DNA of 64,000 nt. Origin: Roseiarcus sp963717215 (GTDB taxonomy: Bacteria > Pseudomonadota > Alphaproteobacteria > Rhizobiales > Beijerinckiaceae). The DNA lies in contig CAVQVS010000001.1 of the NCBI GenBank assembly GCA_963717215.1, positions 124,001 through 188,000 on the forward strand, given 5' to 3'. How positions within the stretch are numbered: the first letter of the stretch is position 1; every line of letters begins with the position of its first letter. Positions 25,533-34,108 of this stretch are shown here, piece after piece. Made by a program: the position numbers and the translations under genes. The notes below the pieces were generated by a model. It was not told the origin of the DNA. It did not search any database and saw only the letters and a program-made list of their open reading frames with translations.

Positions 25533-26774
25533 ATGCCGCCCACGCGCCAAGTTCGTTCCTGCGTCATCGTGGTCGAAAACTTGCCTGTCCCCTTCGATCG
25601 ACGGGTTTGGCAGGAGGCTCAGGCCCTCCATCGCGCCGGATGGATCGTGTCGGTGATTTGTCCGACCAACGCCGACTTTCCAAAGGCGTTCGAGGTCATT
25701 GACGACATCGCGATCTACCGGCATCCGCTGCCGCCCGAGGGGCGCGGCGGCCTTGCTTACTTGCGCGAATATGCTGCTGCGCTGTTTCATGAATTCCGGC
25801 TCCTGTTGAAGGTCCACCGGGAACGAGGCTTTTCGGTCATCCAAGCCTGCAACCCGCCCGATCTCATCTTTCTCGCCGCGTTGCCATTCAAGCTCATGGG
25901 AAAGCGGTTCATCTACGATCAGCACGACGTCTCGCCAGAATTGTTCGTTGTCAAATTCGGCAAGAAGGGGCTTCTCTATCGCGCGTTGATGATGTTCGAG
26001 CGGTTGAGCTACGCGACCGCCGATCTCGTCATCACCGCCAACGCGACATTCAAGGACCTTGCAATCAGCCGCGGCGGCAAAACGCCCTCGCAGGTCGAGG
26101 TCGTCTATGGGGTTCCCGACCGCAAACGCATCCGTCGTGTCGAGCCCGAGCCCGGGCTGCGTGACGGGCGCAAGTTCATTCTTGGCTATGTCGGAATTAT
26201 CAACGAGCAGGACGGCGTCGACCATCTGGTGCGAGCGGTTGCGCATCTCATCAAGGTCAGCGGATTTAGCGATTTTCGCGCCGTTGTCGTGGGCTCCGGG
26301 CCGGCGCTCGAACTGGTGCGGGAGCTAGCGAGCGCGCTCGAGGTCGAAGAGCACATTCTCTTCACTGGCTACCTCAAGGGCGAGACGCTGCTTGCCTATC
26401 TCAGCGCCTTTGACATCGGAATCATCCCCGACCCGTTGAACGAGGCCAATGACCTCATGAGCATGAACAAGGTGTTCGAATATTGCGCCCTGGGGATACC
26501 GACCGCCTGCTATCCTCTCAAAGAGACGAAGCGGCTTCTTGGGGAAGCAGGCGTCTATGCGCCATCGCATCAGCCCGGGGGGCTTGCCGAGGCTTGCCTC
26601 GAGCTCATGCAGGACGATTCTTTGCGCGCACGCTCGGCAGCGGCGGCGGCGAAACTTTCGGCTGAAAGTTTTCTCTGGGAGAACGAGGCTCGCAAATATG
26701 TCGCGACTTACGAGCGGCTCCTCTCGCCCGAGACCCTTCGCGATGCAGCCAAAGCCGGATCGCCGTTGACCTGA
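25533..26774 (+). CDS. Glycosyltransferase, GT-B fold (GT4-like)
   Basis: 413 aa. The N-terminal half has VVENLPVPFDRRVWQEAQALHRAGW, typical of GT4-type enzymes acting on lipid-linked or exopolysaccharide intermediates, and QHDVSPELF. The C-terminal nucleotide-sugar domain has YVGIINEQDGVDHLVRA, VVGSGP, FTGYL and NKVFEYCALGIPTACYPL with the conserved glutamate. No membrane segment. It follows ugd in the same direction; donor and acceptor are unknown. Confidence 0.87.
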   Translation: MPPTRQVRSCVIVVENLPVPFDRRVWQEAQALHRAGWIVSVICPTNADFPKAFEVIDDIAIYRHPLPPEGRGGLAYLREYAAALFHEFRLLLKVHRERGFSVIQACNPPDLIFLAALPFKLMGKRFIYDQHDVSPELFVVKFGKKGLLYRALMMFERLSYATADLVITANATFKDLAISRGGKTPSQVEVVYGVPDRKRIRRVEPEPGLRDGRKFILGYVGIINEQDGVDHLVRAVAHLIKVSGFSDFRAVVVGSGPALELVRELASALEVEEHILFTGYLKGETLLAYLSAFDIGIIPDPLNEANDLMSMNKVFEYCALGIPTACYPLKETKRLLGEAGVYAPSHQPGGLAEACLELMQDDSLRARSAAAAAKLSAESFLWENEARKYVATYERLLSPETLRDAAKAGSPLT

Positions 26775-27209
26775 AGCGCCCTCCGCAGAGGGGAAAGCAG
26801 GCTGGCAGGCCTCTAGCGGCATTTTTGTTTCCGCGCCCCAGTTATTCAGTGGGTTATGATCCATTTTAGTTCCGCGCCCGAAAAGCGGATTGTAGAAGCT
26901 CCGTGGTCTGGCCGCGAGAGGCTAGCGCCTATGGGCCCCGATCCGACGACGGGCGGGAGCGATCCCACATTGTGGGTCCAACAGACGCTTCCCTCGAGCG
27001 GAGCCTTCCTGTCGGAACTCGACTCCGAAAGGATGCACGGTCTTTCAGCGACGACAGTCAACGATCGGCATATGTGATTTCCGATCGTGGTTTACCCCGC
27101 CTGCTTCTGGGCGCGCTTGTCGTGTTCGGCGTTGGCGCTTTCAAAACTGCGATAGCGCTATTCGACTGGCGCGCCCGTGCCGGCGCCGATCGAATCCGAT
27201 CGACGGATC
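26775..27209. other. 435-base gap without a supported gene
   Basis: A plus-strand frame (26903-27247) contains a hydrophobic run (LPRLLLGALVVFGVGAFKTAIALF) that could belong to a lost or truncated membrane gene, but it runs into the SDR gene on the other strand and lacks a good start. A small hairpin CCCACATTGTGGG lies near 26965. Nothing else recognised. Confidence 0.35.
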
Positions 27210-27971
27210 TTAAAACTGTACGCCGCGCGTCAGGGCGCCGTCGATGACGAGGTTCGTTCCAGTCGTGAAGCTCGAGGCGGGGCTCGCAAGAAAGACGATG
27301 CCGCGGCCGATCTCTTCGGCTTTCGCCATTCGTCCGGTCGGGTTCAACGCGAGCGCCTGCTTGAAGATGTCGGGCAGGTTTTTCTCGGCGCTCTGCCAGA
27401 AGCCGCCCTCGAAATACGTGTTGCCTGGCGACACCGAATTCACCCGGATCATTTTCGCTGCATGCTGATAGGCGAGTCTTTGCGCGTAATGAATGAGCGC
27501 GGCTTTCATTGCGCCATAAGCCGGACCCGTGAAATCGACTTCGCGCCCAGAAACCGAGGAAATGATGACGATCGAGGGGTGTTTTGATTTTTCTAGGAAG
27601 GGCAGGGCGGTGTTGACCGCGTGCACGGTGTGCATCAGGTCGACGTCGAACGCCTGGCTCCAGGATTCCTCGACATCCTGCGCGGCGAGCGCTGAGACGT
27701 TGGCGACCATGATGTCGATCCCGCCCAGCGCCTTCGCGCTGTCAGCGATGAACTTCTGCAGCGCGGCCTTGTCGGCCACGTCGACGCCAGCCCCGAACGC
27801 CTGCACGCCTCTGCCCTCAAGGTCCTTGACCGCAGTCTTCACTTCGTCCGCGTTGCGTGCGCAGATTGCGACGCTTGCGCCTTCTTGAGCGAAGATGTTT
27901 GCAGCCGCGCGCCCGATGCCTTTGGTGCCGCCGGTCACGACCGCGCGCAAGCCTTTCAATCCGAGATCCAT
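27210..27971 (-). CDS. Short-chain dehydrogenase/reductase (SDR)
   Basis: 253 aa classical SDR. Cofactor motif GGTKGIG near the N-terminus, substrate-side VANVSAL in place of the usual NNAG, catalytic SSVSGREVDFTGPAYGAMKAA (Ser, Tyr, Lys) and the C-terminal PTGRMAKAEEIGRGIVFLASPASSFTTGTNLVIDGALTRG. The substrate cannot be predicted. It is divergent from the EamA transporter with 226 bases between. Confidence 0.88.
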   Translation of the reverse strand: MDLGLKGLRAVVTGGTKGIGRAAANIFAQEGASVAICARNADEVKTAVKDLEGRGVQAFGAGVDVADKAALQKFIADSAKALGGIDIMVANVSALAAQDVEESWSQAFDVDLMHTVHAVNTALPFLEKSKHPSIVIISSVSGREVDFTGPAYGAMKAALIHYAQRLAYQHAAKMIRVNSVSPGNTYFEGGFWQSAEKNLPDIFKQALALNPTGRMAKAEEIGRGIVFLASPASSFTTGTNLVIDGALTRGVQF

Positions 27972-28197
27972 GTTCCCTCCGTAGCTTCAGTTAGGCGGCA
28001 GACTATCTTTGAGAGTCGAGGCGCCTCGCATGTCATTGGGAACGACCATCGAGCGCTTCCTGCCTGCTCGCGCAAGCGAAAATAGGCATCCAGCTCCGTC
28101 GAGTTGTCCTCACCGCGAGGACTGGACCGCCTACCTTCGACGCATCGGTGTTCGACGAACCCGTCGAGCGCGATACAAGGATGGGGGGAGATTGGCA

Positions 28198-29097
28198 ATG
28201 GCCGTCAGCGGGATTTGGATTCCGGTCACGCTTCTGGCGTCGAGCGCGCAGACGCTGCGCAACGCGATGCAGCGGGACCTCATCGGCGCGCTCGGCGCGG
28301 CGAGCGCGGCGCAGGTGCGCTTCTTGTTCGGCCTCCCGTTCGCGGTGATGTTTCTCGCAGCGCTCTTGGTCGCAACCGGCCTCAGCGCGCCGCCTCTGAC
28401 CGCGGTCAGTCTCGCATGGACGGTATTCGGGGCGGTGTCGCAGGTGATCGCGACTTCGCTCATGCTGGCGGCGATGCGCACCAAAAGTTTCGTCGTCGCC
28501 GTCGCCTACACCAAGACTGAAGCCGCGCAGATTGCGCTCTTCGGCCTTGTCGCGCTCAACAATCCGCCGACGGTGGCGCTGATCGTAGCGATCGCGCTGG
28601 CGACGAACGGTGTTGCGCTGATGGCGATCCGCAGCCGCAAGGAGCTTGTGGCCGATTGGCGATCGGCGGCGCTCGGTGTCTTCTCTGCGACCTTCTTCGC
28701 TTTCGCCGCCATCGGTTTTCGCTCGGCCGTAATCCGCGTCGAGAGCCCTTCGCGGGTCTTGTCGGCGTCGGTCGTTCTGGTTGTCGGACTGGCGATTCAG
28801 TCTGCGGCGCTCGGTCTCTATCTCGCCGTCTTTGACCGCGCTGGCGCGCGCGCCATAATCGACGCCTGGCGCTCGTCACTTTTCGCCGGTTTTATGGGCG
28901 CGCTCGCGTCGCAGCTCTGGTTCGTCGCCTTTGCGCTCAGCGAAGCCGCGCCCGTGCGCACGCTGGCGCTGATCGAGGTGCCGATGGCTCAAGTGGTGTC
29001 GCTAAAAATGTTTCGCGAGCCGCCGAGCTTGCGCGAAGGGATCGGTATCGGTCTGATCGTAATCGCCGCTGGGATCCTCGTATGGACGGCCCGATAA
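28198..29097 (+). CDS. EamA/DMT-family transporter
   Basis: 299 aa with about ten hydrophobic helices, drug/metabolite transporter superfamily. ATG 28198 is preceded by GGGGGAGA; the longer frame from 28009 adds non-membrane sequence. Features include AAMRTKSFVVAVAYTKTEAAQIALFGL at the end of the first repeat and APVRTLALIEVPMAQVVSLKMFREPPSLREGIGIGLIVIAAGILV at the C-terminus, the usual EamA ending. The substrate is unknown. Confidence 0.82.
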   Translation: MAVSGIWIPVTLLASSAQTLRNAMQRDLIGALGAASAAQVRFLFGLPFAVMFLAALLVATGLSAPPLTAVSLAWTVFGAVSQVIATSLMLAAMRTKSFVVAVAYTKTEAAQIALFGLVALNNPPTVALIVAIALATNGVALMAIRSRKELVADWRSAALGVFSATFFAFAAIGFRSAVIRVESPSRVLSASVVLVVGLAIQSAALGLYLAVFDRAGARAIIDAWRSSLFAGFMGALASQLWFVAFALSEAAPVRTLALIEVPMAQVVSLKMFREPPSLREGIGIGLIVIAAGILVWTAR

Positions 29098-29227
29098 GAC
29101 AAACGGGAACGAAGTTTTCCGCGACACATCCGAGCGGCCCGCGATCCGCGCTCAAAGCATCGCGGGTCCTCCCGCGATGGAGGTTTCAAGCGCGAGGACC
29201 GTGAGGGAGATCACGCGAAGGCTTCCG

Positions 29228-29620
29228 TCAGGTCCTGTTGCCCACGTGTTGCTCCGCGCCTTTAACCGAATCGAACCAGCGTTCGCGTCGCGGCGTCCAC
29301 AATTCATAAGCCGGCGTCCAGTCCGTCGGCGCATCGTCGAAGGCGCCGACCCGAATTTCCACCTCGTTGGCGTCATCTTCGAGGGCATACACGGAAGAAC
29401 CGCACAGCGCGCAGAAGTGACGGTCGTCGGTCGTGAGCTTCCAGCTTCGTGTCTCTCCGGTCACCAGAAATTTGTCCGACGGCCAGACAGCAAAAAAATT
29501 ACCAAGTGAGCCGGTCTCCTTTCGACACACAAGGCAATGGCAAAGGCCCACTCGGAGCGGCTCCCCGCTGACCTCGAACCTCACTTGACCGCAATTGCAG
29601 CCGCCAATTCGCTTTCGCAT
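29228..29620 (-). CDS. GFA-family zinc protein
   Basis: 130 aa. The family of glutathione-dependent formaldehyde-activating enzyme folds, with the cysteine pattern GGCNCGQVRFEV, CHCLVCRKETGS and HFCALCGSSVY that binds two zinc ions. Most members, probably including this one, have no proven enzyme activity. It stands alone. Confidence 0.87.
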   Translation of the reverse strand: MRKRIGGCNCGQVRFEVSGEPLRVGLCHCLVCRKETGSLGNFFAVWPSDKFLVTGETRSWKLTTDDRHFCALCGSSVYALEDDANEVEIRVGAFDDAPTDWTPAYELWTPRRERWFDSVKGAEQHVGNRT

Positions 29621-29682
29621 GTCCTACTTCCACTCCGGATCGACGAGTGGCGCCGCACGGACGTTCATCGACGCTCGCCGTC

Positions 29683-29925
29683 TTATTTCGCCTGAGAGGG
29701 AGGCTTTGACGACGGCGCGGTGGTGGCGTTTGCATCGGATTCGGCTGCTCCTGGCGTCGCCGCGCCATTCGCGTCCGATCCGTTGCCGTTCTTGCCGGCA
29801 GGGGCACCTTGCCCGCTTTGATTGCCCGATTGGTTCGCCTGGCTTTTCGTCTGGTCGCTGGATTGCGCGAGCGCCAAACTCGGGAGGAACGAGAACATCA
29901 ATGCAGCAAGAGTTTTGGCGTTCAT
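29683..29925 (-). CDS. Small secreted low-complexity protein
   Basis: 80 aa with a clear Sec signal peptide (NAKTLAALMFSFLPSLALAQS) and then a Gln/Asn/Gly/Ser/Ala-rich stretch without cysteines. Likely an exported unstructured protein of unknown role. No family recognised. Confidence 0.6.
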   Translation of the reverse strand: MNAKTLAALMFSFLPSLALAQSSDQTKSQANQSGNQSGQGAPAGKNGNGSDANGAATPGAAESDANATTAPSSKPPSQAK

Positions 29926-29964
29926 CGGCCTCCCCGTAGAAACTGAAGGCGTTTAGTGGGCCTC

Positions 29965-30147
29965 CTACCTCAACACCGGTCGTGGCGCGTTTGATCCCGG
30001 ACGCATCGCGAGTTTACGATAAAGCTCTGACATCGACACGGGAATCGCGCTGATATGGTTTTGAAGTAGAAGCTGAACGATATACCGAACCGGCGTATCC
30101 CCGGTCGCCGAGATAATTGCGCCCGTCATCACATCGCCAGCCTTCAT
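29965..30147 (-). pseudogene. Truncated CBS-domain gene
   Basis: 60 codons from the ATG at 30147. The first 36 residues (KAGDVMTGAIISATGDTPVRYIVQLLLQNHISAIPV) are the start of a CBS domain as in MKAxDVMT proteins. The rest of that domain and the second one are missing, replaced by SMSELYRKLAMRPG and unrelated residues. It may be a remnant, or a short protein of unknown value. Confidence 0.55.
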
Positions 30148-30272
30148 GGGCTTCAGCCTCCAACCTTGCCGACAACCTCGTATCCGTGAGGGATGGAACG
30201 GGGGATCAAGGAAGGCGGTGATCAAGCCGGGGCTCTGAGGCGCTTGATACATGCGCGTCGATTGCGTCTAGC

Positions 30273-31208
30273 CTAAGGCTTGGCTGGCGCGGGGCCGAGC
30301 GGGGGCAGGCTCTTTAGATAGATGGCGATCGCCTTGCGGTCGGACTCGGGCAATTCGGCCATGTTGCGCACAACGCCGGTCATGCCCGCGCCAAGAACGT
30401 CGCCGCCAGGCGTGAAGCCGCTGGTCAGAGCCTCGACAATGTCCTCGGTGGTCCAGTTCACGAAATCGCCCCCTCTCAGGTTCGCCGCTTTGCCGTGACC
30501 GTCGGGCAATGGCGCGCCGGCAAGCGCATGTTTCAAGTCCATCTCGCCCATAAAACCCCGTGGCGTATGGCATTCACCGCAATGGCCGGGGCCCTCGACG
30601 AGATAGCGGCCGCGGTTCCATTGCTCGCTTTGAGCGGGATCGGGGTGAAGGCCCGCGTTGTCGAAATAGAGGAGCTTCCACAAACCCACAGCGCGGCGAA
30701 TGGAGAAGGGAAAGGGGAGGGCGTTCCCCGGCGCTTTGCCCTTGACCGGCGGCACTGTGCGCAGGAACGCCGCGAGATCGGCGACATCCTTCGCGGTCAT
30801 GTGCTGATAGGAGGCGTAGGGGAAGGCCGGATAGAAGTGCTGGCCGTCGGGGGAGACGCCCGACAGGAGCGCGTTGGCGACGTCGACCGGGCGCCAGGCG
30901 CCGATCCCGTCCACCGGGTCGGTGGAGATATTCGGTGGGTAGAACGACCCGAACGGGGTCTTGAGTTCGAGCCCGCCGCCAAGCTTCAAAGGATCGTCCT
31001 GGCCCGGCGACTTGTGGCACGACTCGCAGCCGCCGGCATAAAAGACGAGCCGGCCGGCGGCAGGGTCGCCGCTGAGGCCAAGGACCTTGTATTGCTCAGC
31101 AGAATAGCGCGGCCGGGGCGCCGACAGCACCCATGCCAGCGCAGCCCCGGCGGCGATGATCAGCGCAAGGACGGCGGCGACCCGCTTCATCCGCGCGGGC
31201 GAACTCAT
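30273..31208 (-). CDS. Membrane-anchored diheme cytochrome c
   Basis: 311 aa with an N-terminal signal/anchor helix (RVAAVLALIIAAGAALAWVL) and two c-type heme sites, CESCH and CGECH, each followed by a separate cytochrome c fold (GGLELKTPFGSFYPPNIS is typical of the alcohol/gluconate dehydrogenase cytochrome subunit type). Likely periplasmic electron carrier. It follows the cytochrome c-prime-like gene by 25 bases, so the two form an operon. ATG 31208 or 31190. Confidence 0.87.
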   Translation of the reverse strand: MSSPARMKRVAAVLALIIAAGAALAWVLSAPRPRYSAEQYKVLGLSGDPAAGRLVFYAGGCESCHKSPGQDDPLKLGGGLELKTPFGSFYPPNISTDPVDGIGAWRPVDVANALLSGVSPDGQHFYPAFPYASYQHMTAKDVADLAAFLRTVPPVKGKAPGNALPFPFSIRRAVGLWKLLYFDNAGLHPDPAQSEQWNRGRYLVEGPGHCGECHTPRGFMGEMDLKHALAGAPLPDGHGKAANLRGGDFVNWTTEDIVEALTSGFTPGGDVLGAGMTGVVRNMAELPESDRKAIAIYLKSLPPLGPAPAKP

Positions 31209-31233
31209 ATCCGCGCGCGGGCGAACTCAAGTC

Positions 31234-31671
31234 TCAGCCGCTTTTGGCCTTGTAGAGTTCGTGACAGCTGCCGCAGTTCTTGAAGACGGCCGGAGCGAGT
31301 TGCTTGAATGTCGCCTCATCCGTAATTCCGGCTTGGGCAGCCTGGACGTCCTTCACGAATTGGGCGAAGCGGGCGTCGAAGTCCGCCTTGTTCTCCCAGA
31401 TCGCGGGCAGCGCCGCTGTCCCGCCGCCGGTCTTGCTGTTGTCGGGAAACAACGCTGCGGACTTCGTCGCGCCTTCGTCGAGCGTCTTCAGGGAGTCCTT
31501 CACCGTCGCCAGATCAAACGGTATCTTGCCCTTCGACATGCCGAACAGCGTCTTGGCGGCTTCGCCGTCGTGTTTCATAAGCGCCCGCCGCTCGGCGATC
31601 GGATCGGTGTCGGCCAACACGGCGCTAATGCCGCAAGCCAGCGCCATTGCCACTGCCACTAAGCGTTTCAT
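31234..31671 (-). CDS. Class II cytochrome c (c-prime / c556 type)
   Basis: 145 aa with a signal peptide ending near AVLADTD. A four-helix bundle is suggested, and the heme site CGSCH is close to the C-terminus (FKNCGSCHELYKAKSG), as in cytochromes c-prime and c556. Periplasmic electron transfer, or nitric-oxide binding in the c-prime subgroup; which one is not decidable. First gene of the two-gene cytochrome operon. Confidence 0.88.
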   Translation of the reverse strand: MKRLVAVAMALACGISAVLADTDPIAERRALMKHDGEAAKTLFGMSKGKIPFDLATVKDSLKTLDEGATKSAALFPDNSKTGGGTAALPAIWENKADFDARFAQFVKDVQAAQAGITDEATFKQLAPAVFKNCGSCHELYKAKSG

Positions 31672-31787
31672 GAGCCTCTCCCAGACGATACCTGCGTGCT
31701 AAACACGGGCGCTGCCGCGTTTATTCTTGCAGGACAGCAATAATTGCGGGGGACCGCAATCCAAAACTTTGTGTTCAAGCGCAGGGC

Positions 31788-31824
31788 GCCGCGAGGCGCG
31801 CGATAATGGGCCGCGAGGCGCGCG
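31788..31824. repeat. Two 15-base direct repeats upstream of the cytochrome operon
   Basis: GCCGCGAGGCGCGCG occurs at 31788-31802 and again at 31810-31824, a period of 22 bases, about 117 to 153 bases before the cytochrome c-prime start. Two helical turns apart, they would face the same side of the DNA. Confidence 0.5.
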
Positions 31825-31888
31825 GGCCGCCATTGGCTCGACGATCCTCGCCGGAGGCGAAATTCGGCCTCCAGTGTAGGAAAGCCCT

Positions 31889-32200
31889 TCAATCAATCGC
31901 AGACAGGATGTGAATCGTCCTTTTGGCGACCAGTTCCCTGGTCTTTTCCGAGTACGTTTTCATGTGTGGCGCGCCGACGTGAGCCCTGAGCGCGTCGGGG
32001 CTTTCCCAGGATTCGAGAACAACCAGACTGTCCGGCCCAAAATCGGTCTGGAATGGGCCGACGCTCGCGGCGTCGATGTGACCGGCATATTCGATGCATC
32101 CCTTTTCGGCGTGCACGTTGGGAACGTTGGCGCGAAAGGCGGCCAGAAGTTCGTCACGGCGGCCCGGATTGGCGGTGATGACGGCGACGACGCGGATCAT
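31889..32200 (-). CDS. Antibiotic biosynthesis monooxygenase (ABM) domain protein
   Basis: 103 aa ferredoxin-like fold of the YgiN/quinol monooxygenase group: MIRVVAVITANPGRRDELLAAFRANVPNVHAEKGCIEYAGHID, LVVLESWESPDALRAHVGAPHMKTY. The ATG at 32200 gives the normal family length; the longer frame to 32428 is not family-like. Possible role in quinone or aromatic oxidation; the substrate is unknown. Confidence 0.82.
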   Translation of the reverse strand: MIRVVAVITANPGRRDELLAAFRANVPNVHAEKGCIEYAGHIDAASVGPFQTDFGPDSLVVLESWESPDALRAHVGAPHMKTYSEKTRELVAKRTIHILSAID

Positions 32201-32426
32201 TTGTATTCTCGCTGTTCTTCGCGCGGCTCTGGGCCGGCGGTGCGCAGATAACCTCACCCGCTCCCCCTCCGCCAGCGAAAAGGCGCGCGCTGACCAGCGC
32301 CACCCTCGGAAGCCAAAACTCGCAATCGCAACTGCTGGCCTGGCGCGCAAGACCGTTCCTTGCGTCGCCGTTCCAGGCGCCTTATCGCAGTGCAGCACAT
32401 CCGCTCTGCGTTGCGAAGCCGATCTC

Positions 32427-33029
32427 ATGGACCCGCTAATCGAAGGTTACCGTCGCTTCCGCGCCGACATCTGGCCGGCCGAGCGAGCGCGTTACGAGGC
32501 CTTGGCTCATTGGGGGCAGAGCCCCGAGGCGATGGTCGTCGCCTGCTCCGATTCACGCGTCGATCCGCAGACCGTGTTCTCAGCCGTGCCTGGGGAATTG
32601 TTTGTTGTCCGCAACGTCGCCGCGCTCGTGCCTCCTTATAGTCCCGACCCTGGACACCATGGAACGAGCGCTGCGCTCGAGTTCGGCGTCAAGGTGTTGA
32701 AGGTGCCTCGCCTCGTGGTGCTCGGGCACGGGCAATGCGGCGGGGTCAAAGCAATGGCCGTGGGTCCGCCGCCGCAGGCGCGCGACTTCATCGCCACCTG
32801 GGTCGATATCGGCAGGCCAGCAGTTGAGGCCGCGGGTGACAACCCGGAGGGGCGTCTCGAACGAATCGAAGCCGGAGTCGTTCGCCTCTCGCTGGCCAAC
32901 CTCATGACCTTTCCTTGGATCGCCGAGGCGGTCGCTGCCAACCGTCTCTCCCTGCAGGGCTATTGGTTCAATGTCCACACCGGAGTGCTCGCGCACGTCG
33001 GCCCGGACGGGCTCGAGCCGGTGGATTGA
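32427..33029 (+). CDS. Beta-class carbonic anhydrase
   Basis: 200 aa cytosolic zinc enzyme for CO2/bicarbonate interconversion. Zinc and catalytic motifs CSDSR (Cys-x-Asp-x-Arg) and HGQCGG (His-x2-Cys) are intact. The C-terminus has LQGYWFNVHTGVLAHVGPDG. ATG 32427 gives a standard length; upstream frame is non-homologous. A separate gamma-class homologue is at 53715. Confidence 0.92.
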   Translation: MDPLIEGYRRFRADIWPAERARYEALAHWGQSPEAMVVACSDSRVDPQTVFSAVPGELFVVRNVAALVPPYSPDPGHHGTSAALEFGVKVLKVPRLVVLGHGQCGGVKAMAVGPPPQARDFIATWVDIGRPAVEAAGDNPEGRLERIEAGVVRLSLANLMTFPWIAEAVAANRLSLQGYWFNVHTGVLAHVGPDGLEPVD

Positions 33030-33049
33030 ACAGGGAGTCGCCTTCACCC

Positions 33050-34108
33050 TCAACCCCGACTCTTCTCCTCCCCCTTGCTGAACAGGAATGGCGCAACGTC
33101 AGAGACGCCAGGAGCCTTGTCGACCGAAAAGGGCATGGGTCGGCAGACGGCGAGCGCGGAGAGCCCGACGCGCGTCGTGAGCATGCCGTTGAGCACGCCC
33201 TCGCCCATGCGGGCGGAAATGCGCGAGGCGATGCCATGGCCGACGACCTGCTGCAGCAGGCTGTCGCCGACCGCCATGCCCCCGGTGATCGCGATATGGG
33301 CGCCAATGGAGCGCGCGAGCTTGATGAGGCCGAGCAGGCCCGGCCGGCCGCCGTAGATCTCGGCGATGCGCCGCACCAGCCGCACGATCTGGGCGACGAC
33401 GAACACCACGTCGAGAATGGCGCGGGGGCTGATTGCGGTCACGAGCGATACACGCTTGGCGGCGGCGGCGATCTCGCTTTGAGCCTTGTCGTCGAGGGGA
33501 CGCAAAAGTGCGCGCTCAGCGACGTCGATGAGGTCGCGCCCATCGATGATCGCGCGCGTCGCTTCCTCGACTTGCGCACGCGCACGCGCCGTCTCAGGCC
33601 GCTTGCGATAAAGTGCGACCAGTTGGCCGACCAGGCGGCGCGCGGCGGCGCGATCGTCGGCCGCTCGGGCATTGGCCAAGGCGACGTGCATTTCCGCAAT
33701 CCGCGTCTGGCGCGCGACTGCGAGAATCTCGCGCGCCGCGAGGCCGATGAGGCCGACTAGGAACACGAGGCTGAACACGACCCCGATAATCCCGAGCGAT
33801 TCCGCTTTGGCGAACAGCCCTTCGATGAGGTTGGTCGCCCATAGGCCTAAGGCCAGCGAGACCAGGCCGCCGAGGCCCGTCCAGACGAGACCCCCAAGGG
33901 TCAAGCGCGAGCGAGCGATGAGCCCCGATTTCTGCGCCGCCTCGACTTCGAGCTCTGCTTCGTCGATCGGCGCCGGCTGGGCGACGGGTATCGGGTCATG
34001 CTGCGAGCGAATGATCGCGTCGGGGATGAGTGACGCGGGCTGATCGTCAACGGCGACCCGCGAATCGTCGAGGCGAAAGGCGCGGGGGCGGGGCGGGCGC
34101 TGACTCAC
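33050..34108 (-). CDS. YcjF/DUF697 family membrane protein
   Basis: 352 aa of the TIGR01620/YcjF family. An acidic and proline-rich N-terminus (1-65) precedes two membrane helices (about 70-95 and 103-125), an arginine/alanine-rich helical region and the DUF697-like C-terminal domain (AKRVSLVTAISPRAILDVVFVVAQIVRLVRRIAEIYGGRPG). It overlaps the upstream YcjX gene by 4 bases. In enterobacteria the ycjX-ycjF pair is induced by envelope or heat stress. Confidence 0.85.
   Translation of the reverse strand: MSQRPPRPRAFRLDDSRVAVDDQPASLIPDAIIRSQHDPIPVAQPAPIDEAELEVEAAQKSGLIARSRLTLGGLVWTGLGGLVSLALGLWATNLIEGLFAKAESLGIIGVVFSLVFLVGLIGLAAREILAVARQTRIAEMHVALANARAADDRAAARRLVGQLVALYRKRPETARARAQVEEATRAIIDGRDLIDVAERALLRPLDDKAQSEIAAAAKRVSLVTAISPRAILDVVFVVAQIVRLVRRIAEIYGGRPGLLGLIKLARSIGAHIAITGGMAVGDSLLQQVVGHGIASRISARMGEGVLNGMLTTRVGLSALAVCRPMPFSVDKAPGVSDVAPFLFSKGEEKSRG

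Noticed and set aside
26903..27247. Plus-strand frame with a hydrophobic run before the SDR gene
   Set aside because: Overlaps the SDR gene antisense and lacks a plausible start; may be a remnant.
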